From contig DF237556.1 of the NCBI GenBank assembly GCA_000708835.1, forward strand, positions 1 through 52,022: a DNA stretch of 52,022 nucleotides, in the 5' to 3' direction. Of the stretch, positions 9,401 through 20,956 are shown one piece after another. This DNA comes from Klebsormidium nitens. Its lineage: Eukaryota > Streptophyta > Klebsormidiophyceae > Klebsormidiales > Klebsormidiaceae. Positions within the stretch are counted from its first letter, which is position 1. The number at the start of each line of letters is the position of its first letter. Below the pieces are notes generated by a model. That model ran no database searches. It saw only the letters and a list, made by a program, of their open reading frames with translations, and had not been told where the DNA came from. The translations under genes and the position numbers were made by a program.

Positions 9401-12295
9401 AGACCGAACGGGCGCGAAAGATTCAAAAGATGACGACAGTGGAAACGGAATTGACGGCCGTGATCAACCCAGAACAGGAAGACGAACCAGAACGGGAAGT
9501 GGGGACATAACAAGCTGCAGAATTCCATAAGGCCCCAGGCCGCCAAAGCAAGCCGGATACTGGTGGGCAATCCCCCTCTCAAAGTCAGATGGCCCTTGGA
9601 CCGCCTACGATGAGAAGGCTGGCCAGACTACTAGCAAGAGCGCCAAGTATTGTAGCATCGAAAACGGGGGGACTATTGAAAGGCAAACGGCAGAGTTTGT
9701 TACCAGCTTTGAGCCAAAAAGTGTAGACGAAGGAGCGTGGAATAAAAGGACAGATTACATATTGACGTAGTGCCCGTAGCCGAGGCGCCAAGCAGGGCTT
9801 GAGCAAGTTATTGACCCAGCACGCACGCTGAGACTACTTTTGGGCAGGACGAAGTGACCCTGACATGTTCGAACGTGTTCACAAAGTGTCTGGTTCAAAC
9901 AGAGACTTGTTTCCAAACAGAGTCCGGACATGGTCCGAGCCTGATCCACATCTAGTTTGAGTGACGCAATTTATGAGGCTGCACCGATCTGAATGTGTCC
10001 GAACTGGATTCGAACTTCTCCGAACCAGACACAAACGGCACTTCAATCCGGAATTTCAATTTGACTTGGTTCGGACAAAGCACAATCGGACTCTGCCAAA
10101 ACTAGCATCCGGATGATTCAGTGTCCGTCAATGTCAACCTTTGTTGACATTGGCAGTACGTCACGGTGTTGCCTTGATCCAATGTCTCAGATATGTAAGA
10201 GTCCAATCTCGCACTCGTCGGTCCTGAACAGACCTCTCGTAACGGAAGAGCGACACAACAGTCCGCCTGCTCTGTGAAACCCGCTGAGCGCCTTGCACTT
10301 TGGTAACAAGCAAATTTATGAGAGCCCAGCGCCCCCACGCAAGCATCAAGGACAGCGGAGCCGAGAAAAGCCGAGCCACCGGACTGAGGTGAGCAGTACG
10401 TCCTTTCGGATTCATTGAGAAGCCGTATTTTTTCCTGAAGAAGATAAGCAACGTAATAAGAACAGTTATTGTCAGGTCTGATGAGACAAGGCTGTTCTTG
10501 CAAGCTTCCTAGTAGTCTCTGTCTCGAGTCACTGAAGGGGCAACTGCTCGCTTTGACTTTGATTCAACGAAGAGTCAAGGACTTTAGCATTTTTCCTGCG
10601 CTTCGATGTAGTAAACGAGCTCATCAGTACAATCTCATAAGGACAACAGTAGGTTCTGGGTCGAGGTCGAAGAGCAATTCTGTTTTCCGAAGCTTTGTGA
10701 CGCCACTGTCGCTCAGGCATTGGGGCGTGTCCAGGCCCTCCTGTCGTTCATTCCAACACCCTGGAGTCTGGATTGACCGACAGGTTAAGAGTACTGGCGA
10801 ACGGCCCTCTCTCACACACTCCCTTGGTTTCAGTAAGTGTTTTTATAGCAAGCTCTCGAGAAACAAGCCCCGCGTCAAAAGCCCCGCGTCTCTCCGGAGT
10901 CTCTCCGCTCCGACAGCCTTCCAGCTAGGGAAACCAGAACCCGAACCGGAATTGAGAAGAGTCCTGATCAGTTCAACCTTTGGCAGGCAGCTAGCTTGGC
11001 GCACTGGTCCACTACCAAGCCTCGGTCGTACAACCAGGCTTGGGTTCCCAGGTTCCGTCCTGAATTGAGTTTCTGCCAGCCTAGTTCGCGTTATTCAGGT
11101 AACACCTTGTGTAACCAGTCCAGGGCCCGATCACGTGCGCCCAATTCCTCGTGGCATGTTTTGAGTATCTATGGGGGTTTGAGTAGAGAGAGGGAAACAA
11201 AAGGGTAGAAAACGTTAACAAAGCAACGTCATGAAACTTTACGTTCGAGGTGCTTAAGGTACTTCTGGTCGTTATCTTGTGGAAAAGCTTTAGCGAGCGA
11301 GACATTGAAGACTAGTCAGCAAAGGAGGGAGACAAACAAGACTGTGTCGAATAGAGTTGATCGACTTCGACTGTACAGAAACTCAAGCAGAAAAAAACGA
11401 AAAAGCGCAAGATGAAGGTGCTTTACAAGCATGACAATGACTTGAGGCCGCGTGACAGAGACGGGACCAGAACATAGTCGAGTCAGGAGGGAAGAAGAAA
11501 GGGGGCCACGTCTTCAATGGAATTGCCCCAACAATTTCTCTTCGAAGTTGGCCTTTAGGGTGCTTCTTGTGTCTCCCCATAATGATGTGTAAGCACACAT
11601 TCCTACACACTCGGAGCGCTCGGCTCGTGTTTATTTAGGCGATTAGACAGGGAGTAAGGAGCAAGGGAGAAGAAGCACCGTCTCTACTATGTCGAGTCGG
11701 AAGTCAGAAGACTCTCGCTTCAACTCGTACGTATCAAACAACCAGCGGTCTGCAGCGCTTTTCTTTTCAGCATAGGAACTGACTATGATGAATGCACATC
11801 TCAACTAGATTTACAACGTCGGTGCCGCGTACCTCAATTCTTGAGGATGCAGGCTAAAAGGAACAATGAAATTCGAACCTTGCACATCTCGCAAAGAGGG
11901 AAAGAGGGAGCGCCGACCTTGAACGATGGTGCCAGCGTGAGGAGATGAGGAGAAATTTCCTGACTGGATAAGATCGTCTTATTCATCTGCTCGAATTCAC
12001 GCAGCTCAGTGGCCTCCGGATTCCGCGACCTGGTCCATGCACGCCAGCGCCGGCGACGGCCAACGGGCCTCTGCACAGCGCCTTCAACAGACGCTCGCCT
12101 CAGCTCTCGATGCTCTCAAATCAGACCCCTTCAATAAGGGAGGACGACGTGGGACATGTCCCACACGGCGACCAGATGCCTGATTTACTTTTTTTGGTAG
12201 TCGCTCGGGAAATTCCACGTGGGCTGATTCTGCAGCGACGGCCGGCAGCCGATGCAAGTTGTTTAGAATCAGATGTCGCCGCGAGCCAAATTTAG
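6458..12295. other. gene-poor stretch with scattered short repeats
   Basis: No supported gene. Minor features: a (CG)n run at about 8292-8309; a perfect 10-bp-arm hairpin at 8373-8401 (ccaattaatc, 9-nt loop); a purine-rich tract at about 9310-9510 that produces a Lys/Arg/Glu-rich frame; a region at 9840-10,155 with repeated and inverted gtccgga and gtctggttc motifs, ending in the hairpin at 10,129-10,152 (caatgtcaac, 4-nt loop). The 199-codon frame at 10,469-11,068 has no recognisable content. Confidence 0.4.
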
Positions 12296-12480
12296 ACGCC
12301 CTGCTCTAAAATACCTATGCAGCAGGGGTGCTGCGCGGGGCGCCAAATGCTGGCGCCCCCGGGCGGAAGCCCGAGGCGCCAGAGTAGCCATAGCGTCCTG
12401 GGCCGCAGGGCCCAGGCCCGGCCTAGTGGTGGCCTAGTTTCGGAATCAGGTCCAGGGCCCAGGCCGCCTCAACCGAGAAC
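12296..12480. repeat. GC-rich palindromic island, copy 1
   Basis: A very GC-rich patch contains nested palindromes built on ggcgcc, cccggg and gggccc, including gcgccaaatgctggcgc and cgggcggaagcccg. It resembles, in inverted orientation, the patch at 12,770-12,965: both carry gcaggggtgc, ggcgcc and gggc/gcccgaggcgc-type motifs. It is probably a decayed inverted-repeat element. No coding is supported. Confidence 0.4.
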
Positions 12481-12769
12481 TCTCAAGTGATTAACTACCA
12501 AATTACAGAGGATTGCAAGGCTCCACGGCACATATCACGACACAAAGGAAGCGCTAGCCCTGCATATGTTCCAGGAGCTAGAAAATGCACTCATTTCTGA
12601 TTGATTGTACTAATCCATTTTTTGGAAGACAGCCTTCGAGCCTGGGTATCTTCATTGCAAAATATCATATCTGCAAGGATATGCTTCCTAAGAAGCCAGA
12701 TGTCTTGAGCAGCTGCCCAACTTACGTCCAGTAATATGGACAAATTTGGCTCGGTTGTACACAACCACC

Positions 12770-12965
12770 GCCGCAAAATCCGGGGACATATCGTGCCGGG
12801 CTCTGGCGCCTGGGCCCGGCTGGCTTGGAGGCTTGGGCGCCCCAGGGAACCTGGTTGGCGCTCCGAGGCGAAGCCCAGGGCCAGGGGCGCCACAGCACCT
12901 CCGGGCAAAATCCTGTCGGCACCCCTGCTTTGCAGGATTGCAGATCGTGCGACCACTGACGAGCC
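12770..12965. repeat. GC-rich palindromic island, copy 2 (inverted relative to copy 1)
   Basis: The reverse complement carries gcaggggtgcc, a run with gtggcgcccctggcc, and gggcttcgcctcggagcgcc, in the same order as related motifs of copy 1. High GC keeps long frames open on both strands here (for example 12,591-13,100 minus), but the translated text is Pro/Arg/Gly noise. Confidence 0.4.
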
Positions 12966-13204
12966 GACTACCCGGAGCAAAGAATAGTAAATAGAAGGGA
13001 GTGTAAACCGGGGAATTTGTGACCATCGCAACAAAGCTCTGAATCGTAAATTAAAATACCGAGGGTATTCACATTTTCTGACACTCAAAACGGGCACCAA
13101 ATGGCAGGTCGACGCTCGAGATGCGGAGTGCCCGTCAGAAGCTTACAACTGGCAGCACCACAACCGCCTTCGTATCTGGTCAGTGGTCAACCAATCCTAG
13201 CCTT

Positions 13205-13345
13205 GCAGTAGGTATCTTGGTACAGTATCCTACCGATTCTACGGGGTACGGTATTGTATTACCGGTACTTTATCTACCGTGACACCTTCAAGACTCAAGT
13301 TGAGGCTACGGTAGCTAGGATACGGTACTGTCAGTGTTTTTAGCA
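13205..13345. repeat. imperfect inverted repeat rich in tacc/ggta
   Basis: Left arm (about 13,219-13,235, ggtacagtatcctaccg) and right arm (about 13,310-13,331, whose complement reads agtaccgtatcctagctacc) form an imperfect inverted repeat. The loop holds further ccggta/taccgg palindromes. This resembles a small MITE upstream of the Cys-rich gene. No target duplication was identified. Confidence 0.35.
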
Positions 13346-13723
13346 CATGATGCATGGTGTACCTACCGGTATACTCATACTGCGCAGTGCGGTGTAACAA
13401 GCAAGATGGCCCTAGCTGAGGACCCTTGGGCCTTGACATCAGGGTTGAAGTTTGAACCATTGAAGCACCACGCCGGGCTCACAGGCAGCAAGTTTTTTGG
13501 CGTTTGTGGTTCCGTCACACGTGTGTCGCCCAAGCGTTTGTCACACCACCTCTAGGCTCTCGAAATATCTATTCCAACATCAGACGCAGAGTCGCAGGCC
13601 TCAAAACCACATTGGCGCAAAAAGCATCCGCATCCGCATTAATGTGAGCACTCCCTCATCAAGCGCAGCATCACCTCGTCCTGCCACTCAGGCTGCATTG
13701 CATTCCCCTTTTGCTGAGGAATA

Positions 13724-16700
13724 ATGGCGCACCTCGCGGGTCCCGGCATTCGCATTCTCGCCATTGCGCTGCTGACGGTGTTGTGCGCGTCCAATGCTGC
13801 TGCCCAGGGCATTCTTGCCCCCTGCAACCTCACGACGGTGAACTACTCAGCATACACCCCGTAAGTTTTCTTCATCATGTTTCCCCTTCTGTCATGTGGC
13901 GCCATCTTGTGGGGCTCAAGAACATCTTTACAAGAGTTTAGAGTCCCCTTTTCTTGGTGGGAGTCACCTGGTTTTCAATGCGCCAGCGCCAAAAATAAAC
14001 ATCAGCGATTTCTTTAGAGCTAAGTTTGGCGGAAGCGCGTGTGCCGCATTGTTGCGGTCAAATATTGGCATAAAGGTTTGGAAATGCTGACCCTAAGTCT
14101 TGAGTCTCCTAAGCATCTGTATTGGAAGGGCAGAATTCATGTGGGGTCAGCCACGCAACTGATCCAAAAGGGAATGCATTGCACAGGTCACATTGAAATT
14201 CCAGGCAACTGCAAAGGTTGCAGTAAGGAGAAGCTGTCTCCTCTACTGTGGTACATTATGGCTCAAGTTGAAGGCTTTCTTTGGGCCTAGATTTTCTTGC
14301 CATTAAAGATTCGATATCTTGAGCTAAACCAGGGAGTGTGAGAATAGACGTTATCAACTTGAGCTTGTCGGATGCGCATGGCAACCATGCCGCAACGCTG
14401 GCGAAAGTTCCCATTGACCCATAGTATGTGTTTGGAAATGATAAAGCTACAAGTGACACTTCTGAATATGTGTAGTGTAGTGTCATGGCCAGCTGGCAAG
14501 TGAGGTCAGCCACTCCTTTGACTTAGAAAGGCATTGCATTGCACTGGTCAAACTTGAATGTGACCAGTGCAACCTTTGCAGTTGCCTTCAATCTCAAGGC
14601 AACTGCAAAGGTTTACATAGGAAAAGGTGTCTCCTTTGATCCTTTTCTGTGTTGCATTTTGCTCCGAGTTGTCTTTCTTTCATTCCTAGGTCACGGTTGG
14701 CCATTATCAAGCTAACCCAGAGATAACCATAATTGACATGAGCTTGCCCTGAGGAATTTGTTGACTGCATATGCTGCGATTCTTTCCTGTTTTAGTTTCA
14801 TCTGAGAGCTTCTTCCGTGGGCGCTGTAACACAAACAGAACTGAGCTCCTTACAGAATATGGTTCTGTGACCACTTGAAGGAATACAGGTGTACTGCTTC
14901 ACATCCAAGCCTCTGTCTTGAAAGCCTTGTTCTGGCCAAGAAGTGACTATAGCAGCTCTCAAAGTTGTCACTTTTCTCAGATCTGCAGATCTAGCTTCCA
15001 AGGCCCAAGCGCATTGCATGCACAGCTGATGTCAAGATTGTATGGTTTGGTTGCCCTTCTGCTCTTCTTGACGGGTGTGTTTGAGAAGGCAATGCCACTT
15101 CAAACTGCATCATCCAAAGCCCCAAGTTTTCCGTTCTGAAGACCTTCTACTTGTTTGCTGAGGTGGGTTCTCAGAAAGGCTTTCAAGGAGGGCCACAGAC
15201 TCCCGGAAGTCAGTCATCAAGGGGACGCTACCTATAGCGTCTAGATAAGATCAAATTCTGTGACGAGCGGCGCAAAATAAGTTTGACTTTCCAATCCCCT
15301 CAGTTATCTTCCAACGTCTTTGAGTGGGACCTAAACCAGAGACCTTTCCAAGACCCATACCTAAGATGGTTGACAGTCGATGTGGTGGACTTTCTGCCAA
15401 GCTGGTAATCATAGTCAAGGAAGATAATGAGAAGCAGATTCGAAGTCAAGGGAAGCGGGACTGGGACAGGTAGAGTTGCTTTGGGGGTTAAGGATGGGAA
15501 GGGGTATAGAGCACGGGTTGCATTGTTTGTGTCAGTCGACACTAACCATCATCTTGGCTTATATCATTACGTTAATAAAGCTGGCGACCCTTACAATGGT
15601 CAAGTTGATTGCAAGAGGAAGGGGAGGCATCACCCTCTCAAATCTGCAGGAATCAGCAGGAAGACTATCCCATTGTGTTCTAAAGTGGCAGCTCATGTGC
15701 CTCCGCGAATTACTGAGTCATGCTTCGTCAAAGCCCGTCAACTGCAGCAATCTCAGTCCACTCACACAAGCTCAACATGCACATGGGCTCTATTCGAGCT
15801 CAACCAGTGAACCACTTTCCGGCGGTCAAAATTTGTTGTGGGTGGCTGGTTCTGAAATCCAAGCTGTTCTTTCAGGTGCTACACCTTCAACAGTTCAACG
15901 CCCTTCTGCTGCCCCACCCCAAGCACCAGTTGCTGCGGTTTCGCCGTCATGCAGCCCACCTGTTGCTCGACCACAAACGGGTCGGTTGTCTTCACCCAAA
16001 CCCCTTCCCCGACCACGGCTGCCCCGACCACCCCCGCCCCGACCACACGCCGGCCACCGGTTACGCCCGCCTCCGACCACACGCACGCCACCAGTTACCG
16101 CCCGCTCCGACCACACGCCGGCACCGGTACGCCCGCNNNNNNNNNNNNNNNNNNNNCCCGGTCACCCCGCCCGACCACGCGGCACCGGTCACGCCCGCAC
16201 CGACCACGGCGGCACCGGTTACGCCCGCGCCGACTACCCCTGCCCCGACCACCCCCGCCCCGACCGTGCCCGCCGGCCCGCTTCTCTCCCCCTGCAACCT
16301 GAGCACCGTAGACTATGCAGTGTATACTCCGTAAGTGCTCTGCAGTCATTCTGGCCTCGTTGTGGTTTGAGAAGGCTTTTCTGCGCCAGTCAAAGATCGA
16401 GGCCATTCTCTGGCAGGAACTTACTTACGGTGAGGGTGAGACGGTGCACGTTTTACTTTGGGAACTATCTGCAGAAGTCGAGTTGCTTCGAGAGAGAGTG
16501 GGAGGCGTCATCAGCGACTGGTTTTCAAGTTCCTTCCCTCATTCGCAAGTAGCAACCATGAATCCCGCCGTTAAGTTCTACGCCAGCTTAACCTTAACTT
16601 GGTTGGACGGCCATCAAGCTTCAATTCTCTTCTCCACAAAACCCAGCCGAAGGCTGATTCCACCCTCATCAAGCAACCCCTCACGTCAAGAGGCATCGTG

Positions 16701-18573
16701 CATAGCTGGCGATATGTCAACAAACGCTGACATTCCGGCATTCTCCCAGGTGCTACACTAACAGCGGACCAACCCCCTTCTGCTGCCCCACCCCGAGCAC
16801 CGGTTGCTGCAGCACCCCCGTCGGGCAGCCCACCTGTTGCTCGACCACAAACGGGTCGGTCGTCCTGACCCAAACCCCTTCCCCGACCACGGCTGCACCG
16901 GCCACACCTGCCCCGACCACGGCTGCCCCGGTTACGCCCGCGCCGACCACGGCGGCACCGGTCACGCCCTCTCCGACTACGGCTGCACCAGTCACCCCTG
17001 CCCCGACCACGGCTGCCCCGACCACTCCCGTGCCGACTACCCCTGCCCCGACCATGCCCGCCATGATTCTCTCCCCCTGCAACTTGAGCACCGTAAATTA
17101 TGCAGCATATACTCCGTGAGTGCTCCTCCAGGCATTCTGGCTGTACTTGAAGTGTCATCGTGGGTTGAAAACTTCCTTCTCTGCATCGGTCCAAGCTTGA
17201 GGCAACTTTCATGGCAGGAACTTGCTTACGGCTGGTTCGAGATGGTGCACGCTCCGCTAAGAAAAGCTTTTGTTGAAGTCGAGATGCCATCAAAGAGTGG
17301 AAAGCTTCATCAGCGGCTGTTTTCAACGTTGACTAAGCTTCATGCACGCAAAGCACCAATCCCGAACCCCTCAATTAGGTTCTTTGGCAGCTTAACCTTG
17401 CATTGGGCCATGCTTGATCAGACCGCCATCAAGAGCGTAAAACGATCCTAGACACGTGAAAAAAACGTAAGAACTTTGGTCATAGCGCTGCCGTTGATCA
17501 ATGGACTGGGGGCATTCTAACAAAATGGAAACAAATTAAAGAACAGTTTTTCTCCTCCTACAACAGGGGATCACCCTTCTTCGCAAGTCCGAGCCAAAGC
17601 CTCACCACGCCCTGATCGAGCAACGTCTCACGTCGTAGAGATCATGGATGCCCGGCGATATGTCAACAAAAGTTGAAATTCCGGTGTTATTCCAGGTGCT
17701 ACACGACAAGCGGACCCACCCCCTTCTGCTGCCCCACCCCGAGCACCGGCTGCTGCAGCACCCCCGTCGGGGAGCCCACGTGCTGCTCGACCACAAACGG
17801 ATCGGTCGTCCTGACGTCCCAAACCCCCGCCCCGACCACTTTGGCCCCGGTCACCCCCGCCCCGACCACGGCTGCCCCGGTTACGCCCGCCCCGACTACT
17901 CTCGCCCCGACCACCGCCGCCCCGGGACCAGCACCGCAAGCGTGCGACCCGGCTTCGTCCTTGCCCAACCAGGTGAGCAGCTCGTAAAAGCACTCGTGAC
18001 GGTTGGGCCTCGCCAATGATGCACTGAGCGGCGGCGTTCATCTGTCTAGGTACATAAGGTCGCGTTGTGTTTCGAGAACGGCCGATTCGTTCACACTGAC
18101 TCTATTCATGGAAGCCTTTCGGTTCTGTGAGAGCCGAGTTCAGGGGTGCCAGAAGGGAGAAAGTAAAGGTGCCGAATCCAGTCGACTTGAACGCTGCAAG
18201 TACGAAAATGGAGTGTCACCTTCTGTACTCGCGTGTATCGAGTCGCACTCGACTGCTCTTGGCGGCAGTCGGTTACTCCTTAGATGGGCAGGATCCCTGC
18301 TCTTCTCATCTTCGCCTCTGCCCAACCAATCTGAGAACTGTCATACATTACTCTTGTACGCTGAGGCCTTTGATGGTTGACCAATATTCTCTTTACAAAA
18401 GCTCAATGGTGGGCATTCAAGCCCTAACTTCTTCTGGCCGCAATCTGAGCAATGAATCGAGCGATATAAACGCCTTTGCCCGCCGTGCGCAGTGCTTCAA
18501 CGCCGCCGGGAACGCCTTCATTTGCTGCGCCGGCAGCTGCCCTTCGCAGCCTGGAACGGCGCCCGCCTGTTAG
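13724..18573 (+). CDS. secreted modular Cys-rich protein with Pro/Thr linkers (5 exons, assembly gap in exon 2)
   Basis: Exons: 13724-13860, 15876-16330, 16750-17115, 17696-17972, 18493-18573. Exon 1 encodes a signal peptide (MAHLAGPGIRILAIALLTVL, then CASNAAAQG) and PCNLTTVNYSAYT. Introns 1-3 are phase 2 and intron 4 is phase 0. Each module is PCNL-[ST]-TV-x-Y-x-x-YTP, intron, then CYT-x5-P-FCC-P-TPST-x-CC-x6-PTCCSTTNGSVV, giving eight Cys. Modules are joined by repeats such as PTTAAPVTPA. The last exon encodes CFNAAGNAFICC, then AGSCPSQPGTAPAC and a stop. Exon 2 changes frame on either side of a 20-N gap, so about 438 residues is only an estimate. A wall or matrix protein, O-glycosylated or Hyp-rich in the linkers, is my inference. 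I recognise no named domain. Exons 2-4 with flanking intron are tandem duplicates (spacing 874 and 946 bp). Confidence 0.75.
14140..14660. repeat. duplicated intronic segment with a perfect 18-bp hairpin
   Basis: Inside intron 1 of the Cys-rich gene, 14,140-14,245 and 14,500-14,650 share ggtcagccac, gcattgcattgcac, ggcaactgcaaaggtt and gtctcct in the same order. The second copy contains two hairpins. At 14,542-14,569, cactggtca pairs with tgaccagtg. At 14,571-14,613, aacctttgcagttgcctt pairs perfectly with its complement across a 7-nt loop (caatctc). It could be a mobile-element remnant or a small-RNA foldback. Confidence 0.6.
15876..17972 (+). repeat. three tandem exon-plus-intron units of the Cys-rich gene
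   Basis: Exons 2, 3 and 4 start with the same sequence (gtgctacac...) after a short acceptor, and their upstream introns also match (for example gcgatatgtcaacaaa before exons 3 and 4). Their downstream introns match too (gtaagtgctctgcag-type against gtgagtgctcctccag after exons 2 and 3). Unit length is about 0.87-0.95 kb. Because the module exons are flanked by phase-2 introns, duplication keeps the frame. This explains the modular protein. Confidence 0.75.
16137..16156. other. assembly gap (20 N) inside Pro/Thr repeat
   Basis: Twenty undetermined bases sit within the proline/threonine repeat of exon 2. The frame encoding PTTAAP before the gap and PVTPAPTTAAP after it differ. Within about 80 bases before the gap the repeat already slips out of frame (reading SDHTHATSYRP). 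This fits collapsed or mis-sequenced repeat rather than a broken gene. Confidence 0.95.
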
Positions 18574-20956
18574 GCGGCGGCCCCGCCTGCTTAGGAACGT
18601 CGGTGTGAAGCGTCTTCTCTTGGAACAGACACAGATCAAAGTGTCTGAAAGTAGCGTGAGTTTGTCGAGTTTTGAGTAATTACTACAGGACCCACTTTCT
18701 AATTCAGTGGTGTTGAGTCCGGACCAATAAATTATGCATGGAGATACTGACCGTCATGCGCGAGTGACAGACCTTCTCCTTCGTTGAGGCCGTTGATTTC
18801 GGGGACAGTGGGTTGAGTTCAACAAAGCACACGGGAGAAGCCCAAGGATTTTGGTGTCAGTGCATATGCATTGGAGGCGTTCTGAGGGGAGGGAGTCGAG
18901 AAAACATTTATTCGATTCAAAAGTCGAAGCTGACTCAGCAGAGCGAGTACGACCCCGTGACTAAGGAGCACGTCGTGTTGAGCCTTTTGAAAAAACGTTC
19001 ACCATTGCTTTTTATAATTAGCGGATTGGAGCAAACGTCGTAAATCAGGGGAGCAGCCCACGGGACTCCAAGCTGATTGATGACGGCATGCGTGCCGTAG
19101 TTTCAAGTAATCTATTCGTGGGTGTGTGTTGTCTAAGCCTTTTTCGTCAGCGTACGTATAACCCACCTTCAAATGATTCTTGTCCATTCTCGGGTCGACC
19201 ACCATCATTGCATCAGCTCAGCCTGATACTCGTACTACGCATGGAATCGCATGGTCACGTTGTTGACTCCGTGACAAGATGACATTCAACATCGATCACA
19301 ATCAAGGACCGATCACTTCCGACCAATAAGACGTTTCAGAACGTACTCGAGTACCTACTGAAGTCGCCCTTTTGGACGTACGATTTTCTGCATGCATTCC
19401 GCTGCCAGTATCGTTGACAGGCTCTATGTTAAGTACATTCATAACCGTCCGTCGCACACTTCGGAAAGAATTTTACATATTTCTAGTCTCTACATCCGCT
19501 TCTACGTACTGTCAGTTGTCGGACGCTGCAACTGACCACTTCGTTGCCAATGGGGACAATCATAAATTGGACGTACGCAATGATATCATGAATCCACAAG
19601 CCTCAGGCTGCATGGCGCGGCATGTCGCATCTCTAGGTTAGCTTAGTATATAGCTCTGTCGCCGAACGGGCGAGCTGCACCGCGCAAGACGACCTACTTG
19701 GGTTCGGATTCAATTGAATCTCGGAACTTCGGCGAGCTGCCAAACTTGAAATCTAAAGGCTTGAAATTCTGGGCCCGGCCCAAGGTGCTGCCACGGTAGC
19801 GCGGGGGCGGCCTACATGTCTCTAGCCGCGCCACTCGTGTGGTAAGCATGTTAAATCAGTCCGACATTGATTGTGGGGACTCTCAGTTGGACCGTCAGCT
19901 AGCTAGCGCTATCCTAGGCTTTCAGCTAGATTTCAAGTAGCGCGGCTGCTTCAGGCATCATGCAAGCGCGAAACAGCCAGATACCTCAGTGACTGCTTCT
20001 GACTCGGACTCGACGGTTGGTGACCGGATATACTTGCCATGGCAGGCGGCACGGTCCTCTCAAAGCCCCAAGATCCAGGCCGATCGTCCCGCGGCTTGGT
20101 AGCTTAAGTCCGTCGTTGTCGAGAAGTTGTTGTAAGAACACGTCCTTGCGAATTAATCGCATGCACTATATTTAACGGTGCTCTGTATATACCCGCACTC
20201 CGGCGGCCCCATGCCACTGATTCGCACGGGCTATAAGAAAAGTATTCCATCGAATACGTCGAATGCGCATGCACGCACATAACCGATCAAATCTATTCAT
20301 TTTATTGAGCTTGTTAAGACAAAACACAACAACGGTATTCCATGAGAACTTTGGAACTTTGGAACTTTGGAACTTCTATATGGCCGCATTGGTTACGGCG
20401 TAACGAACAGAACCGGCCTTGAAAGATCTCAGAAGGTCACGTTTGCATGAAATCGTCCAATTTGTTGTGATCATTGCCCGGCGCGGCTGGCTCCCGGAGT
20501 CCCTGTACTAAGTTCAAGTTGCCATGCATCGGACCAATTCGATCCATAAGAAATCTAATCTGGCCTAGTGGGCCTCTCGTTCCCCGGTCCCACGTGGTAC
20601 CACGGCAATGAGATCACAAGCTGAGCTCGACTTGATCGAACCGTGAATATACCACGGTTCTGTCGGTCATGGGTTCTTATCGCCCATACAGGACCGTCTT
20701 GTGTCAAAGCTGGTCATATTGTCCTGCTTCAATCGCGATCGAGAGAGAAACGGTTTATATCAACTTTGTAGGAATGAACTAGGATACGTTTCGCTTTTTT
20801 TTGCAGAAGGCATGCAGAAGTGGAACAGAACATCTGGACATGTTAAATGCTGCCACTCTTTAAAGGCACGCTAGCTTCCATGCGTGCATCTGTCCGGATC
20901 CAAAGACAGCTGAATTACAGGATGCCACCTATTCATAATGAGTCGCTGTAGAAGCC
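18574..20956. other. intergenic region between convergent genes
   Basis: This separates the 3' end of the Cys-rich gene (+) from the 3' end of the LACS gene (-). No supported ORF. A short tandem repeat, ggaacttt repeated about 3.5 times, lies at about 20,346-20,375. On the minus strand TGTAA occurs at 20,919-20,915, about 40 nt beyond the LACS stop, and could be part of its poly(A) signal. Confidence 0.4.

Noticed and set aside
10469-11068. 199-codon plus-strand frame
   Set aside because: Length alone is notable, but the text is Ser/Arg/Leu-rich without motifs, and antisense frames are nearly as open.
12591-13100. 169-codon minus-strand frame
   Set aside because: Kept open by the GC-rich palindromes. 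Composition is low-complexity and there is no family resemblance.
15476-16552. 358-codon plus-strand frame across the Pro/Thr repeat
   Set aside because: The repeat is open in several frames. This one runs from intron 1 through exon 2 into intron 2 and scrambles the Cys motif that the chosen frame keeps.
16571-17326. 251-codon minus-strand frame (Gly/Arg-rich)
   Set aside because: It is antisense to exon 3 of the Cys-rich gene. The GRGRGRG text is the complement of the Pro/Thr repeat.
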